From IMG/VR virus record IMGVR_UViG_3300024517_000085, positions 1 through 29,237 of that record: DNA of 29,237 nucleotides. The stretch is one strand, 5' to 3'. The notes under the pieces were generated by a model that worked only from the letters and a program-made list of their open reading frames with translations, was not told the origin of the DNA and ran no database searches. The translations under genes and the position numbers were made by a program. Each line of letters begins with the position of its first letter. Within the stretch, counting starts at the first letter, position 1. This document shows, piece after piece, positions 7,537-16,344 of this stretch. This DNA comes from a virus.

Positions 7537-9003
7537 ATGACCGGACCGAAGGTGGATATTGGTAGGGATCTCGTAGCCTTCACGGCGGCGCAGGCAGATT
7601 ACAACGTGGCCGACGTGGCTGGGGAGAGCTACCCGGAGGCGGCCGACGCCATCCGGGCGATCACCGGCAGCGCGGGCGGGACCATCGCGTACAACCCGCG
7701 CGAAGACAAGTTCGGCACCGCCACGGCTGTGCCCGGCATCGCTCAGAAGCGCACCGCAGAGGGCAGCCTGGAAGGCTACGTTATGCCGAGCGGGACGCGG
7801 ACGACTGCGCCAGACATTGACGAGATGTTGGCCACCAGCGGCTGGACGAAGGTGGACCGCAGTGGGACGACGACCACAGTCAGCGGCGGCAGCAGCACAG
7901 CGGCGCAGGTAGACCTTGCGTCCTCATCCGGCTTTGTGGTCGGAGACGCTGTGATCGTGGAGACGGGAAACGGGACCGCGCTGTATGAGATGCGCCGGGT
8001 CACCGCGATCGACACGGGCGGCACCAACATCACGGTCGAGCCGCCCCTGAGCTTCTCGCCAGCCGCGTCCGCGAACGTCAAGGGAGCCATTGCCTACAAG
8101 CCCAACGACACCCGCGACACGGACGAAGACAGCCTGTGCCTGTGGATGCTCAACAACAACAGCGCAGACAGGCTCGGCGGCTGGACTCCTGGCAGCACGT
8201 CGATCACCATGGGCGGCGAGGACGCGGCGCGCTTCTCGATCAGCGGCACGGCTCGCCGGCATGATCGGCTCTTTCAGACTGAGGTGGCGACCGAGCTAGC
8301 CACTACCGTGACGACGCTGGTGGTGAGCAATGCGCTCGCCTCGTCTGGCGATCTGCTCAACACCTACTGGACGCTTGACGACGCGGCAGCAGGAGGCAGT
8401 ACCACCGCAGAGACGGTCAAGGTGACGGCGATCAGCGGCTCGTCTTGGACGGTCACGCGGGGCCAGCTTGGAAACCCGGACCCCGGCACGGCCTGGGTGG
8501 TTGGAACTACGGTCACCCCGTACCGACCAACCGGAACCTATGCGGGCGACCCGGTGCCGGCGACCAGCGGACAGATGATCTGCGCGACCTACGGCAGCGC
8601 CACCGCCATCGAACTGCAGTGCAGTGAGTCCTCCCTTGAGTGCGGCTTCGGCCTTGCCTACCGCGAAGACATCATGGGCGACACCTACAAGGTGGGCGGC
8701 TATGTGATGAGCCCGCGCGAGGTAACCGCCACGCTCAGCGGCTGGACCCTGTTCGAGAACAACATGATCGCCGCCATGCAGGCCTTCCAGACCACCGACA
8801 TCGCCGGGGCAAGCTCCCAGCAGATCAGCGTGGCCGTGGTCTGTGGCCAGACAGAGGGCCAGATGTTTGGCTGGGTTGCGCCCCGGCTTCGCATGACGGA
8901 TCTGAGCCTGGACCGAGGGGCCGAGGAAGTGGCCCTTGACCTCGCCGGCCGATGCGAAGGCACCAGCAGCGGAGCAGATGAGATTATTTTGATGTTTGGC
9001 TAA
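7537..9003 (+). CDS. Major tail tube protein with two inserted beta domains
   Basis: A 488-residue protein placed between the terminator and the tail chaperones, so the tail tube subunit. AGGAG serves the ATG. The outer parts (first ~105 residues, and from ~345 to the end, VSVAVVCGQTEGQMFGWVAP) fit the tube core. Between them are two similar stretches that look like surface domains: residues ~112-185 (AAQVDLASSSGFVVGDAVIV ... RRVTAIDTGGTNITVEP) and ~245-325 (TTLVVSNALASSGDLLNTYW ... VKVTAISGSSWTVTRGQLGN). Both follow the 'value on threshold, then exchange' beta pattern common in decorated tail proteins. The protein is therefore longer than typical tubes. Confidence 0.65.
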   Translation: MTGPKVDIGRDLVAFTAAQADYNVADVAGESYPEAADAIRAITGSAGGTIAYNPREDKFGTATAVPGIAQKRTAEGSLEGYVMPSGTRTTAPDIDEMLATSGWTKVDRSGTTTTVSGGSSTAAQVDLASSSGFVVGDAVIVETGNGTALYEMRRVTAIDTGGTNITVEPPLSFSPAASANVKGAIAYKPNDTRDTDEDSLCLWMLNNNSADRLGGWTPGSTSITMGGEDAARFSISGTARRHDRLFQTEVATELATTVTTLVVSNALASSGDLLNTYWTLDDAAAGGSTTAETVKVTAISGSSWTVTRGQLGNPDPGTAWVVGTTVTPYRPTGTYAGDPVPATSGQMICATYGSATAIELQCSESSLECGFGLAYREDIMGDTYKVGGYVMSPREVTATLSGWTLFENNMIAAMQAFQTTDIAGASSQQISVAVVCGQTEGQMFGWVAPRLRMTDLSLDRGAEEVALDLAGRCEGTSSGADEIILMFG

Positions 9004-9032
9004 CCACCCACCCCAAACCACGGAGCGACCCT

Positions 9033-9443
9033 GTGGATCTTCAAGCCTGGAAACGACGCCGACTCATACCTACATGGGGCGGCAACGACACGGAACCCGA
9101 GCCATGCGCCATCCTATACCACCCTCCAAGCGTTGGCTGGATGGCCCGCTGGCGGGAGGTGGCGATGGCTGCCCCAACCCTCGACCCTCAGAAGTTCGCA
9201 GAGCGCACGGGGGAAGACGGCTTCGCCGGCAAGGTGAGCGCGTGGGGCGATCTGGTGCAGACCTTTCGCGAGGAGATGATCACCGCGCTGGTGGTGGGCG
9301 TCGAGAACCTCACGCTAGAGGGCCGCTCTGTGGACCTGTCCGAGGCGCTCGCCTTCGTGATGGACAACGAGGGGCTGCGCGAAGAGGTATTCGCGGCGCT
9401 GCTGGCGGAGGGGACACTCACCGATGCCGAGGGAAAAGACTAA
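9033..9443 (+). CDS. Tail assembly chaperone, short form (lambda gpG-like)
   Basis: A 136-residue acidic protein between the tail tube and tape measure genes. Tail chaperones there bind the tape measure during tail assembly. The sequence is typical: a short basic start, then helices (FAERTGEDGFAGKVSAWGD, FREEMITALVVGVENLTLEG, LREEVFAALLAEGTLTDAEG). Start GTG 9033 has GGAG upstream. An alternative ATG at 9165 has a better GGGAGG site and would give a product 44 residues shorter. The last codons contain a slippery heptamer that extends the product (next entry). Confidence 0.75.
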   Translation: MDLQAWKRRRLIPTWGGNDTEPEPCAILYHPPSVGWMARWREVAMAAPTLDPQKFAERTGEDGFAGKVSAWGDLVQTFREEMITALVVGVENLTLEGRSVDLSEALAFVMDNEGLREEVFAALLAEGTLTDAEGKD

Positions 9444-9859
9444 GGGCGGCGATTCAGTACACCGCCCACCCGTCTCCCACCGCCGAGCAGATCGATCTCT
9501 GGGGCGAGGGCTGGAAGGGTTGCAAGCTGTGGGGCTCGTGCGGCGGCACAAGGTGCCGAGGCGAGGGCAAGCCATGGCGATCACCAGCCAAGATCCCGTC
9601 CACCGGCCGGCGTCCTTCAGGCGTGCGCGCTGAGGATCGCAAGGTGGACCGCTGCCCGCTGACTGAGGTTCGCCCGGCTGAGTGGGGCATGCTCTCGATC
9701 TGGTCTGCGTGGCGACGCCTGGGCGGGATGCCTGGGCCCGGCAGCGTACAGGAGCAAGGCGCGCGGCTGACCGAGGCCCTGGGTGTGCTGGACTTCGAGC
9801 AGGACCTGATCCAGGCGCAGCAGGCTGAGGCCGCAGAGCGGAGGTCGCGCAATGGCTGA
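9033..9859 (+). CDS. Tail assembly chaperone, -1 frameshift product (lambda gpGT-like)
   Basis: Reading 9033-9437 in the first frame, then -1 from 9437 to the stop at 9857-9859, gives about 275 residues. The slip occurs on GGGAAAA at 9431-9437, whose zero-frame codons are GGA AAA. The extension has no start of its own near the junction and stays open until it overlaps the tape measure ATG at 9852. It has a Cys-rich start (WKGCKLWGSCGG, TRCRGEG) and a helical end (LTEALGVLDFEQDLIQAQQA). In lambda the T extension of GT binds tail tube protein while G binds the tape measure. The whole layout is the same here. Strong inference; no experiment visible. Confidence 0.8.
9431..9467 (+). promoter_or_regulatory. 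Programmed -1 ribosomal frameshift signal
   Basis: Slippery heptamer GGGAAAA (9431-9437) in the correct X XXY YYZ phase, and the G-frame stop TAA at 9441. A hairpin with six G-C/C-G pairs follows: GGGCGG at 9444-9449 with CCGCCC at 9462-9467, and a 12-base loop. The spacer between slip site and stem is six bases, the usual distance. Lambda uses the near-identical GGGAAAG. Confidence 0.85.
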
Positions 9860-12002
9860 GGGCATGAACCTAAAGCTGGGGATCAAGGGAGCCAACAAGG
9901 TCCAGCGCGAACTGAAGCAGACCGGCAAGGCCGCGGGCACCATGGGCCGCGGCATGCAGGGCGCGACGTCCTCAGCCGCTGGGCTCGGTGCGATGATCGG
10001 TCCCCAGGGTCTGCTCGTGCTGGGCGCTGCCGCGGTGACGGGCGGATTCTTGGTCGCAGCCAAGGCCGCCGAGACTCTGAGCCGCGCCTACGTCGGAGCC
10101 ATCAAGAAGACCTTTGAACTGTCCGAGCAACTCGACACCATCGGGAAGAAGGCCCGATCAATAGGCGCAGATCCTGAGCAATTCCAGGCACTGATCGGCT
10201 CGTTCGAGTTGGCGGGAGTCGAGGCCGGGCAGGCCATGAAGGCCCTGCAGAAGCTCAACCAGTCCATGGGCGAGGCGATGAAGGGGACGAAGTCCTATAC
10301 GGACGCCTTCGACGCTATGGGCCTGAGTGCCGAGACGCTGGCGCGCACCCCGTTAACAGAGCGGATGCTGTTGATCTCCCAGGGTATGTCTGAGATGGGC
10401 ACGCGCGCCGAGCAGAGCGCGCACGGATCGCTCGTCTTTGGCCGCGCATTTAAGGATCTGATCGTAGCCTTTGAGGATGGCCGCGCCGGGCTGCAGGCTG
10501 GGATCGATGACATCGAGCGCTTTGGCATCGCGACCAACGAGGACGTGCGCAACTCCGAGGATCTACGCGACGCGGTGCTGCGGCTTGAAAAGGCGTTCCT
10601 TGGCCTGAAGATGGAGGCGTTGGCCCCGCTGCTCGGCACGCTCACCGGGATCACCAACGCGCTCGCAAAGCTCATGGCGGAGATGGACGCCGACACCGTC
10701 GAGGAGTTCGGCACCGATCTGGCTACCTTCACCGCCGCGGCTGCCGTGGAGTTGCTGCGGCTGGGCGCTGCGGCTGAGGCCTTCGTGATCATGTTTGAGC
10801 CTGCGATCAAGGCTGCCGGGGCAACCGCTGCCCTGAGCATGGGACAGGTGAAGCTCGGCGTGAAGCTGGCGGCGTCGTCGCTGATGGATCTCAAGGATAC
10901 GGGCGAGGAGTTGGCAGCAGCCGAAGAGCGATGGGCGAAGCGCATCACCGTCGCCGAGAATGAGATCGCAGAGGCTCGGCGCAAGGCGGGGCTTGCCGTG
11001 TCGATCCCTACGGCTGCCGGCGCAGCCACGGGCGGGGACTTCCGATCCGACCTGACCGGCGGCGGCACAGGCACAGGCACGGGCGGCGGCGGCGGTGGCG
11101 GAGGTGGTCCCGCAGCGTCTGCGGCCTCGGCTCAGGTGTCTGCCGACGCGGCAGCCCTGCAGGCGTTCCGCGACAGTCTAGAGACGCGCCAGCAACTGGA
11201 GTTAGCCGCGCACCTGGAGCGGGTGGCGCTCATCGGGCGCACAGTCGAGGATCAGATCGAAGCCTACGCGCTGGAAGGTCAGTCCTATCAGCAGTATTTG
11301 GACACGGTGCAGGAGATGCAGGCGCGTCACGATGAGGATCTGCAGAGGCTCCGCGAGGAGAATGCAGCCAAGAGGAAGGCCGACACGCTGCTAGCATTGG
11401 AGGAGGATCGGGCGCTGCTGGACCAGAGCGTGGCCCTGGCTCAGGCGAGCATGGGCGCGGTGACCGGCTTTGCTGAGCTGGCTAATGCTGTGGTGACTAA
11501 GACCTATGGCGAGGGCACAGCGCAGCAGAAGAAGGCCGCCAAGGCCGGCTTTATTGTGGCCCAGGCAGCGAGCCTCGCATCGGCTATCGTGTCAACCTTC
11601 GCCGCCATCGCAAACGCCAACGCTACCCTCCCCTATCTGCCCCTTGGTCCCATCATGGCAGCCACCGCAGCGATCACGGGCGGCGCTCAGATCGCCGGCA
11701 TCGCGGCCACCACCATCAAGGGCGTCGGCGACGCGGGGATCCCGCCCGGTGCGCTGCGCGCTGCCGGACTCAACAAGCACACCACCATTGCGCTGCGGAA
11801 TGATGAGATGGTGCTGGACCCGGTCGGCACGCGGGCGATCAGCGAGATGCTGCAGCAGCGATCAGGCGGCGATCCGATCACCGTCAACACTGTGCTAGAG
11901 ATCGACGGGCAGGTGCTGGGGCAGACAGTCGATCAGCACCTGATCCGATCCTCTGAGCGCGGGCTGGCATACTCCAACCGCGAGAGATACGGAGGGGCCT
12001 GA
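9852..12002 (+). CDS. Tape measure protein
   Basis: A 716-residue Ala-rich helical protein, the longest in the window, directly after the G/GT genes. Tape measure proteins set tail length; at about 0.15 nm per residue a tail of roughly 105 nm would follow. N-terminal features are the helical LKLGIKGANKVQRELKQTGK and a hydrophobic LLVLGAAAVTGGFLVAA segment near 50-70, then LSEQLDTIGKKARSIGADPE, a classic tape measure motif. A Gly/Thr linker lies near residues 405-425, then a coiled coil, a second hydrophobic stretch (about 555-620), and the LNKHTTIALRNDEMVLDPVG end common to these proteins. GGAGG precedes the ATG. Confidence 0.92.
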   Translation: MAEGMNLKLGIKGANKVQRELKQTGKAAGTMGRGMQGATSSAAGLGAMIGPQGLLVLGAAAVTGGFLVAAKAAETLSRAYVGAIKKTFELSEQLDTIGKKARSIGADPEQFQALIGSFELAGVEAGQAMKALQKLNQSMGEAMKGTKSYTDAFDAMGLSAETLARTPLTERMLLISQGMSEMGTRAEQSAHGSLVFGRAFKDLIVAFEDGRAGLQAGIDDIERFGIATNEDVRNSEDLRDAVLRLEKAFLGLKMEALAPLLGTLTGITNALAKLMAEMDADTVEEFGTDLATFTAAAAVELLRLGAAAEAFVIMFEPAIKAAGATAALSMGQVKLGVKLAASSLMDLKDTGEELAAAEERWAKRITVAENEIAEARRKAGLAVSIPTAAGAATGGDFRSDLTGGGTGTGTGGGGGGGGGPAASAASAQVSADAAALQAFRDSLETRQQLELAAHLERVALIGRTVEDQIEAYALEGQSYQQYLDTVQEMQARHDEDLQRLREENAAKRKADTLLALEEDRALLDQSVALAQASMGAVTGFAELANAVVTKTYGEGTAQQKKAAKAGFIVAQAASLASAIVSTFAAIANANATLPYLPLGPIMAATAAITGGAQIAGIAATTIKGVGDAGIPPGALRAAGLNKHTTIALRNDEMVLDPVGTRAISEMLQQRSGGDPITVNTVLEIDGQVLGQTVDQHLIRSSERGLAYSNRERYGGA

Positions 12003-13201
12003 TGGCGCGCACAGCTTTCTTCTTAGATGACCGCTTCAGCGCGGAGGAGTCCAAGGTCACGGTCGGCCCCAACGGTGACGGCCCCAGCGCGCCCGTAGCC
12101 AATGCCCTGGACGACCGCCCGCGGGTAGTCTGGCAGTCAGGCCCGGGCGGCTATTACTCGATAGACGGGGACAGCGACTACATAGACATCAACGAGGGCG
12201 GCGGTGAGGTGGGCGTACACGTCGGCCACATCGTCGGCACCGGGGCCGCCATCGCTCAGCAGATCCAGGCCAAGCTCAACTCAAGCTCGCTGCTGTCGCT
12301 CACCTCCTACGTCGTCACCTACAGCGCGCAGACCGCACGCTTCAGCATCGCCGCCGGCAGCAACTTTGCGCTGCCCTGGAATACGGGCACGAACAACGCC
12401 ACCAGCGTCCGCCAGTGGCTCGGGTTCTCCAAGGTCGATCTGTCTGGAGCATCGTCCTACACCGCGCAGGAGAGGCGCTACGGCACCGACCACTGGGCGC
12501 TCTTTGATCTCGGGTCCGCGCTGTCGATCACTGTCGCGGCCTGCATCCTAGACGGTGGCGACGGCGTGGGCTGGAACGACGCCTCTGCCAGCGTCGTCCG
12601 CATCTACGCGCACACCTCGATCCTGAGCCAGACGGACAGGTTCAAGTGGCAGGACAACGCGGCCAAGGTGTTGACGTTCTCCGACCGCCCGGCCGAGGCC
12701 CAGAACAAGCTGCAGATCGCCTTCGATACAGGCGGCGCGGCGATGGGTTACCGATACTGGGCGTTCTCGTGGCGCTACTTTGACGAGGATCCCTATCATG
12801 CGGTGGGCATCCTCAAGGCATTGGACGAGTACAGCAGCAGCACGCGGCAGGTGTCCCAGCTTGAGGGGCATGGGCTGGTTGATTCAACGCGGGCGCTCAG
12901 CGTCGCGAGCTACTACCCGAGCCAAGCGCTGCAGGTCTGGCGCGCACCGCTGACCTTCGACAACTGGGAGGCGTCCGACTATCGCGACGTGGTGACCGAG
13001 GTGGTGCGCGAGGGTAAGGCCAGCGGCCTGATCTGGTCGCTCCGCTGGACCGGGATCGCAGATGGCACCTATGACGCAGACGAGGAGGCCGACAAGGGCT
13101 TCCTGCTGTGGGCGTCGCTGCAGCGCTATAGCCAAGACGACTACGGCGGCGCGGCGTCCGACTTCATCTCGGGAGAGATCACGCTTGAACAGGTGCGCTA
13201 A
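12002..13201 (+). CDS. Tail tip protein after tape measure
   Basis: A 399-residue beta-rich protein whose ATG overlaps the tape measure stop (TGATG), with GGAGGGG upstream. Residues ~75-140 carry a motif shared by several phage tail proteins: QQIQAKLNSSSLLSLTSYVV, YSAQTARFSIAAGSNFALPW, then RQWLGFSKVDLSG. The rest looks like a galactose-binding-type or other beta-sandwich (WALFDLGSALSITVAACI; KLQIAFDTGGAAMGYRYWAF). Position suggests a distal tail or tip component. Its stop TAA overlaps the next ATG. The exact role is inferred from order only. Confidence 0.6.
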   Translation: MARTAFFLDDRFSAEESKVTVGPNGDGPSAPVANALDDRPRVVWQSGPGGYYSIDGDSDYIDINEGGGEVGVHVGHIVGTGAAIAQQIQAKLNSSSLLSLTSYVVTYSAQTARFSIAAGSNFALPWNTGTNNATSVRQWLGFSKVDLSGASSYTAQERRYGTDHWALFDLGSALSITVAACILDGGDGVGWNDASASVVRIYAHTSILSQTDRFKWQDNAAKVLTFSDRPAEAQNKLQIAFDTGGAAMGYRYWAFSWRYFDEDPYHAVGILKALDEYSSSTRQVSQLEGHGLVDSTRALSVASYYPSQALQVWRAPLTFDNWEASDYRDVVTEVVREGKASGLIWSLRWTGIADGTYDADEEADKGFLLWASLQRYSQDDYGGAASDFISGEITLEQVR

Positions 13202-15333
13202 TGGCTGCCCCGGTCACGCTGCCGATTGACTGGAGCAAGCCCAACCTGCGCCTCGGCTACTTGGTCGAGGGTGTGTACCGTGACCCGGCGGGCGGTCGGC
13301 ATCTGGTGCGGTGGTGCGGTCCGAAGTCGCGCACCGGCAGCGGTATCAGCGCGCGGGCTGTGGTGGACGGGGATCCGATCTTCGATCCGCTCTCTGGCAC
13401 ATCGTCGGGAATCGCCCGGCCGACCTTGACGACGGCGCGCGTGCCCTTTGAGGCGCGGCTATCTCGGTGCATGGTTGATAAGACGCTTGGCACACTCAAG
13501 CAACACATCCAAGCGCAGTCTGACATCACGTTTAAGGTTGACATTGGTGACGACGACTTGGGCCGCGTCTCGACCTCGCCCCACTGGGTGGGTTATGACG
13601 GCGAAGCCCTGATCGATATGGCAACGCTCGGCAGGTGGCGCGGCCAGCCCGTGCTGTTCTCCATCGTGGACCTCGACAACGTCGATCACATGGAGGTCTT
13701 CGCCCGCGGCACCTGGGACCGCGACCCAACCAACATCAAGAGCGCTTCATTCAAGATGACCATCGACGCCCAGGAGGCGCTGCCGCCGACTCTCAACTGG
13801 CCCATGTATCAGGTGCCCAAGGCCTCGGCTGCGTCCGCGTGGACGACGGTCCCGCAGCCCTCTTGGGTTTCGGGGCCGTCCCCGCTCACGTCAAACGACA
13901 ACGCCCGCGCGCCCCTGTTCTACTACTTCAACGACGCGCACCCTGGCCTCTGGATGGGGCAGATCTACGGAGGCGCTCCGCTTGCTATCTCGCCCTCTCC
14001 CGATCCGCTCTGGCGCGAGTTGGTGCACTACGGATCTTCGGGCGGCGCGATTGGCTTTGAGTATCACTTTGTGCTGGTGTCGCCGCGCTTCGATCAGTTC
14101 TGCTACGACGTCGCCTTTGAAAATACCTCGGGCGAGGTGATCCTGGCGTCCGCGGTTGGCTATATCTTTGTCTTCAACAACGAGAACCCCAACTGGGGCC
14201 CGCTGGGAACCTGCGCCAAGTTCATGGTGTCGCCTGGATCGGTGGACTTCAGGGCGGGCCGCATCTTTGGGAGGGTCGCAGGCGGCCCCGGAGTCATCGC
14301 GCGGCGGGCGGCCTATGGCGCGCAGTTTCCCAGCGGGCTGACGGACCTGGGAACCAATGGCGGATCCGGCGAGGCCGTGCCGTACCAGTACGGAACCGGC
14401 GGCGATGTATGGGCGGAGACGGTCTTTGCGGAGATGATCACCAGCCTGCTCGGCGGTGAGTTGCTGCCCGGCTACAACACGATCCTGTGGGACTTCCTGC
14501 TGGCAGTCTACCCATACACCGCGAGCGCTCCGGGCTACGCTTGGCGGCGCTCATGCGCTGTGCCGGCACAACTGCAGGAGGAGCCCCTACAGTTCCGGCA
14601 CGTGATGGCCTCGTTCATGCAGACCATCCCGGCCGATCTGGTGATGCGGACAGATCGAACCTCGGACTATGAGCGCAAGTTCTGCGCGGTGCCCAGGCAG
14701 CAGCCAGGGGATCCCGCCGTCGCCACCTTCACCGAGGCCGACCTGTATCAAAGCACGCCGCCGCGGGGCGTTGAGCAGGAGGCGGATCCCGACGGGATCT
14801 ACAGCAACGAGATCACGATCACCACCTCGGACTTCTTCGACGAGCCAGACACCACCGAGGACGTCTTGGAGGTCCCTGATCGCCGGCTTCAGGAACTGCG
14901 CGACCTCTCCGAGCAGGGCTCTGCCAAGACCGGGCAGGTGATCACTGATGACGCGGCCTTCCTCGATTGGAACTGGCCCGAGGTGAGTGGGTTCCTTGGC
15001 GTTGCCTCTCTGCTCGCCACCGAGCGCTCACGCCCTCAGCCGGTGCTGAAGGCTATGCACGGCTACCCAAGTTTCCGCTTTGAGTTGGGCGACGTGATCG
15101 AGTATGACATCCGAGGGGTCTACAAGGGGCCCGGCCAGATCAGATCGTTGCTGCTTGATCTGGACAAGCAGGCCGTTACAGTGCGATCCTACCACCAGAT
15201 CGGCAGGGACCGGGGCGCGACCAGCGCGCAGGGCGCGGCCGACCTGATGGACAAGGGCGAGCAAGAGGCGGCAGGCGATAAGCCGGATCTGGACAGAATG
15301 ACGCTCGGGGTAGCGCGCCCCGCGCAGGATTAG
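13201..15333 (+). CDS. Tail tip/hub protein
   Basis: A 710-residue protein coupled to the preceding tip gene (TAATG). The N-terminal ~200 residues include HLVRWCGPKSRTG, IARPTLTTARVPFEARLSRC and VLFSIVDLDNVDHMEVFARG, a pattern seen in hub-type proteins of siphophages. The middle is Trp/Tyr-rich and beta-like. The C-terminal ~180 residues (EITITTSDFFDEPDTTEDV; FELGDVIEYDIRGVYKGPGQ; DKQAVTVRSYH) resemble the region after the hub in Tal-like or baseplate proteins. I see no cell-wall hydrolase motif. The tail role is good; the precise component is not settled. Confidence 0.6.
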   Translation: MAAPVTLPIDWSKPNLRLGYLVEGVYRDPAGGRHLVRWCGPKSRTGSGISARAVVDGDPIFDPLSGTSSGIARPTLTTARVPFEARLSRCMVDKTLGTLKQHIQAQSDITFKVDIGDDDLGRVSTSPHWVGYDGEALIDMATLGRWRGQPVLFSIVDLDNVDHMEVFARGTWDRDPTNIKSASFKMTIDAQEALPPTLNWPMYQVPKASAASAWTTVPQPSWVSGPSPLTSNDNARAPLFYYFNDAHPGLWMGQIYGGAPLAISPSPDPLWRELVHYGSSGGAIGFEYHFVLVSPRFDQFCYDVAFENTSGEVILASAVGYIFVFNNENPNWGPLGTCAKFMVSPGSVDFRAGRIFGRVAGGPGVIARRAAYGAQFPSGLTDLGTNGGSGEAVPYQYGTGGDVWAETVFAEMITSLLGGELLPGYNTILWDFLLAVYPYTASAPGYAWRRSCAVPAQLQEEPLQFRHVMASFMQTIPADLVMRTDRTSDYERKFCAVPRQQPGDPAVATFTEADLYQSTPPRGVEQEADPDGIYSNEITITTSDFFDEPDTTEDVLEVPDRRLQELRDLSEQGSAKTGQVITDDAAFLDWNWPEVSGFLGVASLLATERSRPQPVLKAMHGYPSFRFELGDVIEYDIRGVYKGPGQIRSLLLDLDKQAVTVRSYHQIGRDRGATSAQGAADLMDKGEQEAAGDKPDLDRMTLGVARPAQD

Positions 15334-15342
15334 GAGAGCGAT

Positions 15343-15918
15343 ATGCCGGGCGGCGTGAGTTATATCGGGGACCTCACCATTGTCGAGAGTGGCGGGGAAA
15401 TTACCAGCGCGAGCGTTGGAGATAAGGCGCTGCTGTCCACCGCAGCCGACGCCACCAGCATCGAAGTAAGCAGCAGCACCGGGAAGCTCGGGATCGTTGA
15501 CGCTGGATCGTCTCTGTCCTCCGGGGTTCAACGCTCGCAGATGAGCAAGCACGCGGGCTACTGGCTGCGCGGGGCGCTGGCAGTCTCTGCCGCCAACGCT
15601 GGCGTATTCCAAGTGGAGAACACCTACGGCAGCAACTTGTGCATATTGGATGTGGTGATCGAGATCGACACGGTGACCAGCGTCGGCGGAACCTCCTTGA
15701 ATGTGGGCGCGGGAGCCAACGCGGACACGGACTACGACAACCTGATAGACGGGCTGGCCCTCACTGCGGCCGGCGTTTACTCCAACGTGACCGACCCGGG
15801 ATCCAATGGTGGCCTTGGGCTCTGGTCCACGGGCGAGTTTATCAACGCCACCGCGAGCGCATCGCCCACCGCTCTGGTCGGCTTCTATGGGATCTATGTG
15901 GTAGACCTCACGTCCTAA
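15343..15918 (+). CDS. Tail appendage structural protein
   Basis: A 191-residue low-Lys, Gly/Ser/Ala/Thr-rich protein with an AGGAGAG site. The run of strands (GDLTIVESGGEITSASVGDK; ILDVVIEIDTVTSVGGTSLN; GADADTDY-like acidic turn; ALVGFYGIYVVDLTS) suggests an all-beta structural protein. It follows the hub gene and precedes other exposed proteins, so a fibre or tip decoration is likely. No family recognised. Confidence 0.55.
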   Translation: MPGGVSYIGDLTIVESGGEITSASVGDKALLSTAADATSIEVSSSTGKLGIVDAGSSLSSGVQRSQMSKHAGYWLRGALAVSAANAGVFQVENTYGSNLCILDVVIEIDTVTSVGGTSLNVGAGANADTDYDNLIDGLALTAAGVYSNVTDPGSNGGLGLWSTGEFINATASASPTALVGFYGIYVVDLTS

Positions 15919-15969
15919 CAACACCCGGCGTTGCCCAGCGAGCAGCAACGCCCTGCCTGGAGTCTCGAT

Positions 15970-16344
15970 ATGGCACAGACGATCCCCATCTATATCAACG
16001 TAGACACGATCACCTCGGCGACCCTGGCAGACGGGACCGAGACGGCCGAGGCTGCCATCGAGGTCAACGCGGGCGAGATCACCGCGGGCCTGCTGTGGGG
16101 TGTTCATGGTGAATTGTCCTCGACCGGCGGGCAGGCAATCGTGCGCGCCTGGAACGACGAGAGCAGCACGCGGGAACTCTACTCCGTGACGCTGGACTTC
16201 TCAGGCGGGCTCACGCAGGCAAGCGACCTGATGAGCGCGGCGGTCCCCTTCTTTGAGGCGGCGTTCTTCACCGTCGAAGGGGACAGCACCAGCACCGGAA
16301 AGACCATCGATCTGACCTTCTACGTTCAAGCCCTGCGGTACTAG
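15970..16344 (+). CDS. Small beta-rich tail protein
   Basis: A 124-residue beta protein (MAQTIPIYINVDTITSATLA; AAIEVNAGEITAGLLWGVHG; ELYSVTLDFSGGL; IDLTFYVQALRY). I chose ATG 15970 because GGAG at 15959-15962 lies seven bases upstream; the in-frame TTG at 15931 has no ribosome site. Position among tail-tip genes suggests a tip or fibre component. No family recognised. Confidence 0.55.
   Translation: MAQTIPIYINVDTITSATLADGTETAEAAIEVNAGEITAGLLWGVHGELSSTGGQAIVRAWNDESSTRELYSVTLDFSGGLTQASDLMSAAVPFFEAAFFTVEGDSTSTGKTIDLTFYVQALRY

Noticed and set aside
8996-9430. Independent gene in the -1 frame upstream of the chaperone slip site
   Set aside because: The early part of this frame is Arg-rich nonsense parallel to the chaperone gene. 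Only the part after the slip site looks protein-like.
15931-15969. TTG start for the small tail protein
   Set aside because: No ribosome site, and the added residues are not beta-like; ATG 15970 has GGAG at the right distance.
15028-16107. A 359-codon open frame on the minus strand opposite tail genes
   Set aside because: Same reasons: antisense to three plausible tail genes with ribosome sites, low-information composition and no motif.
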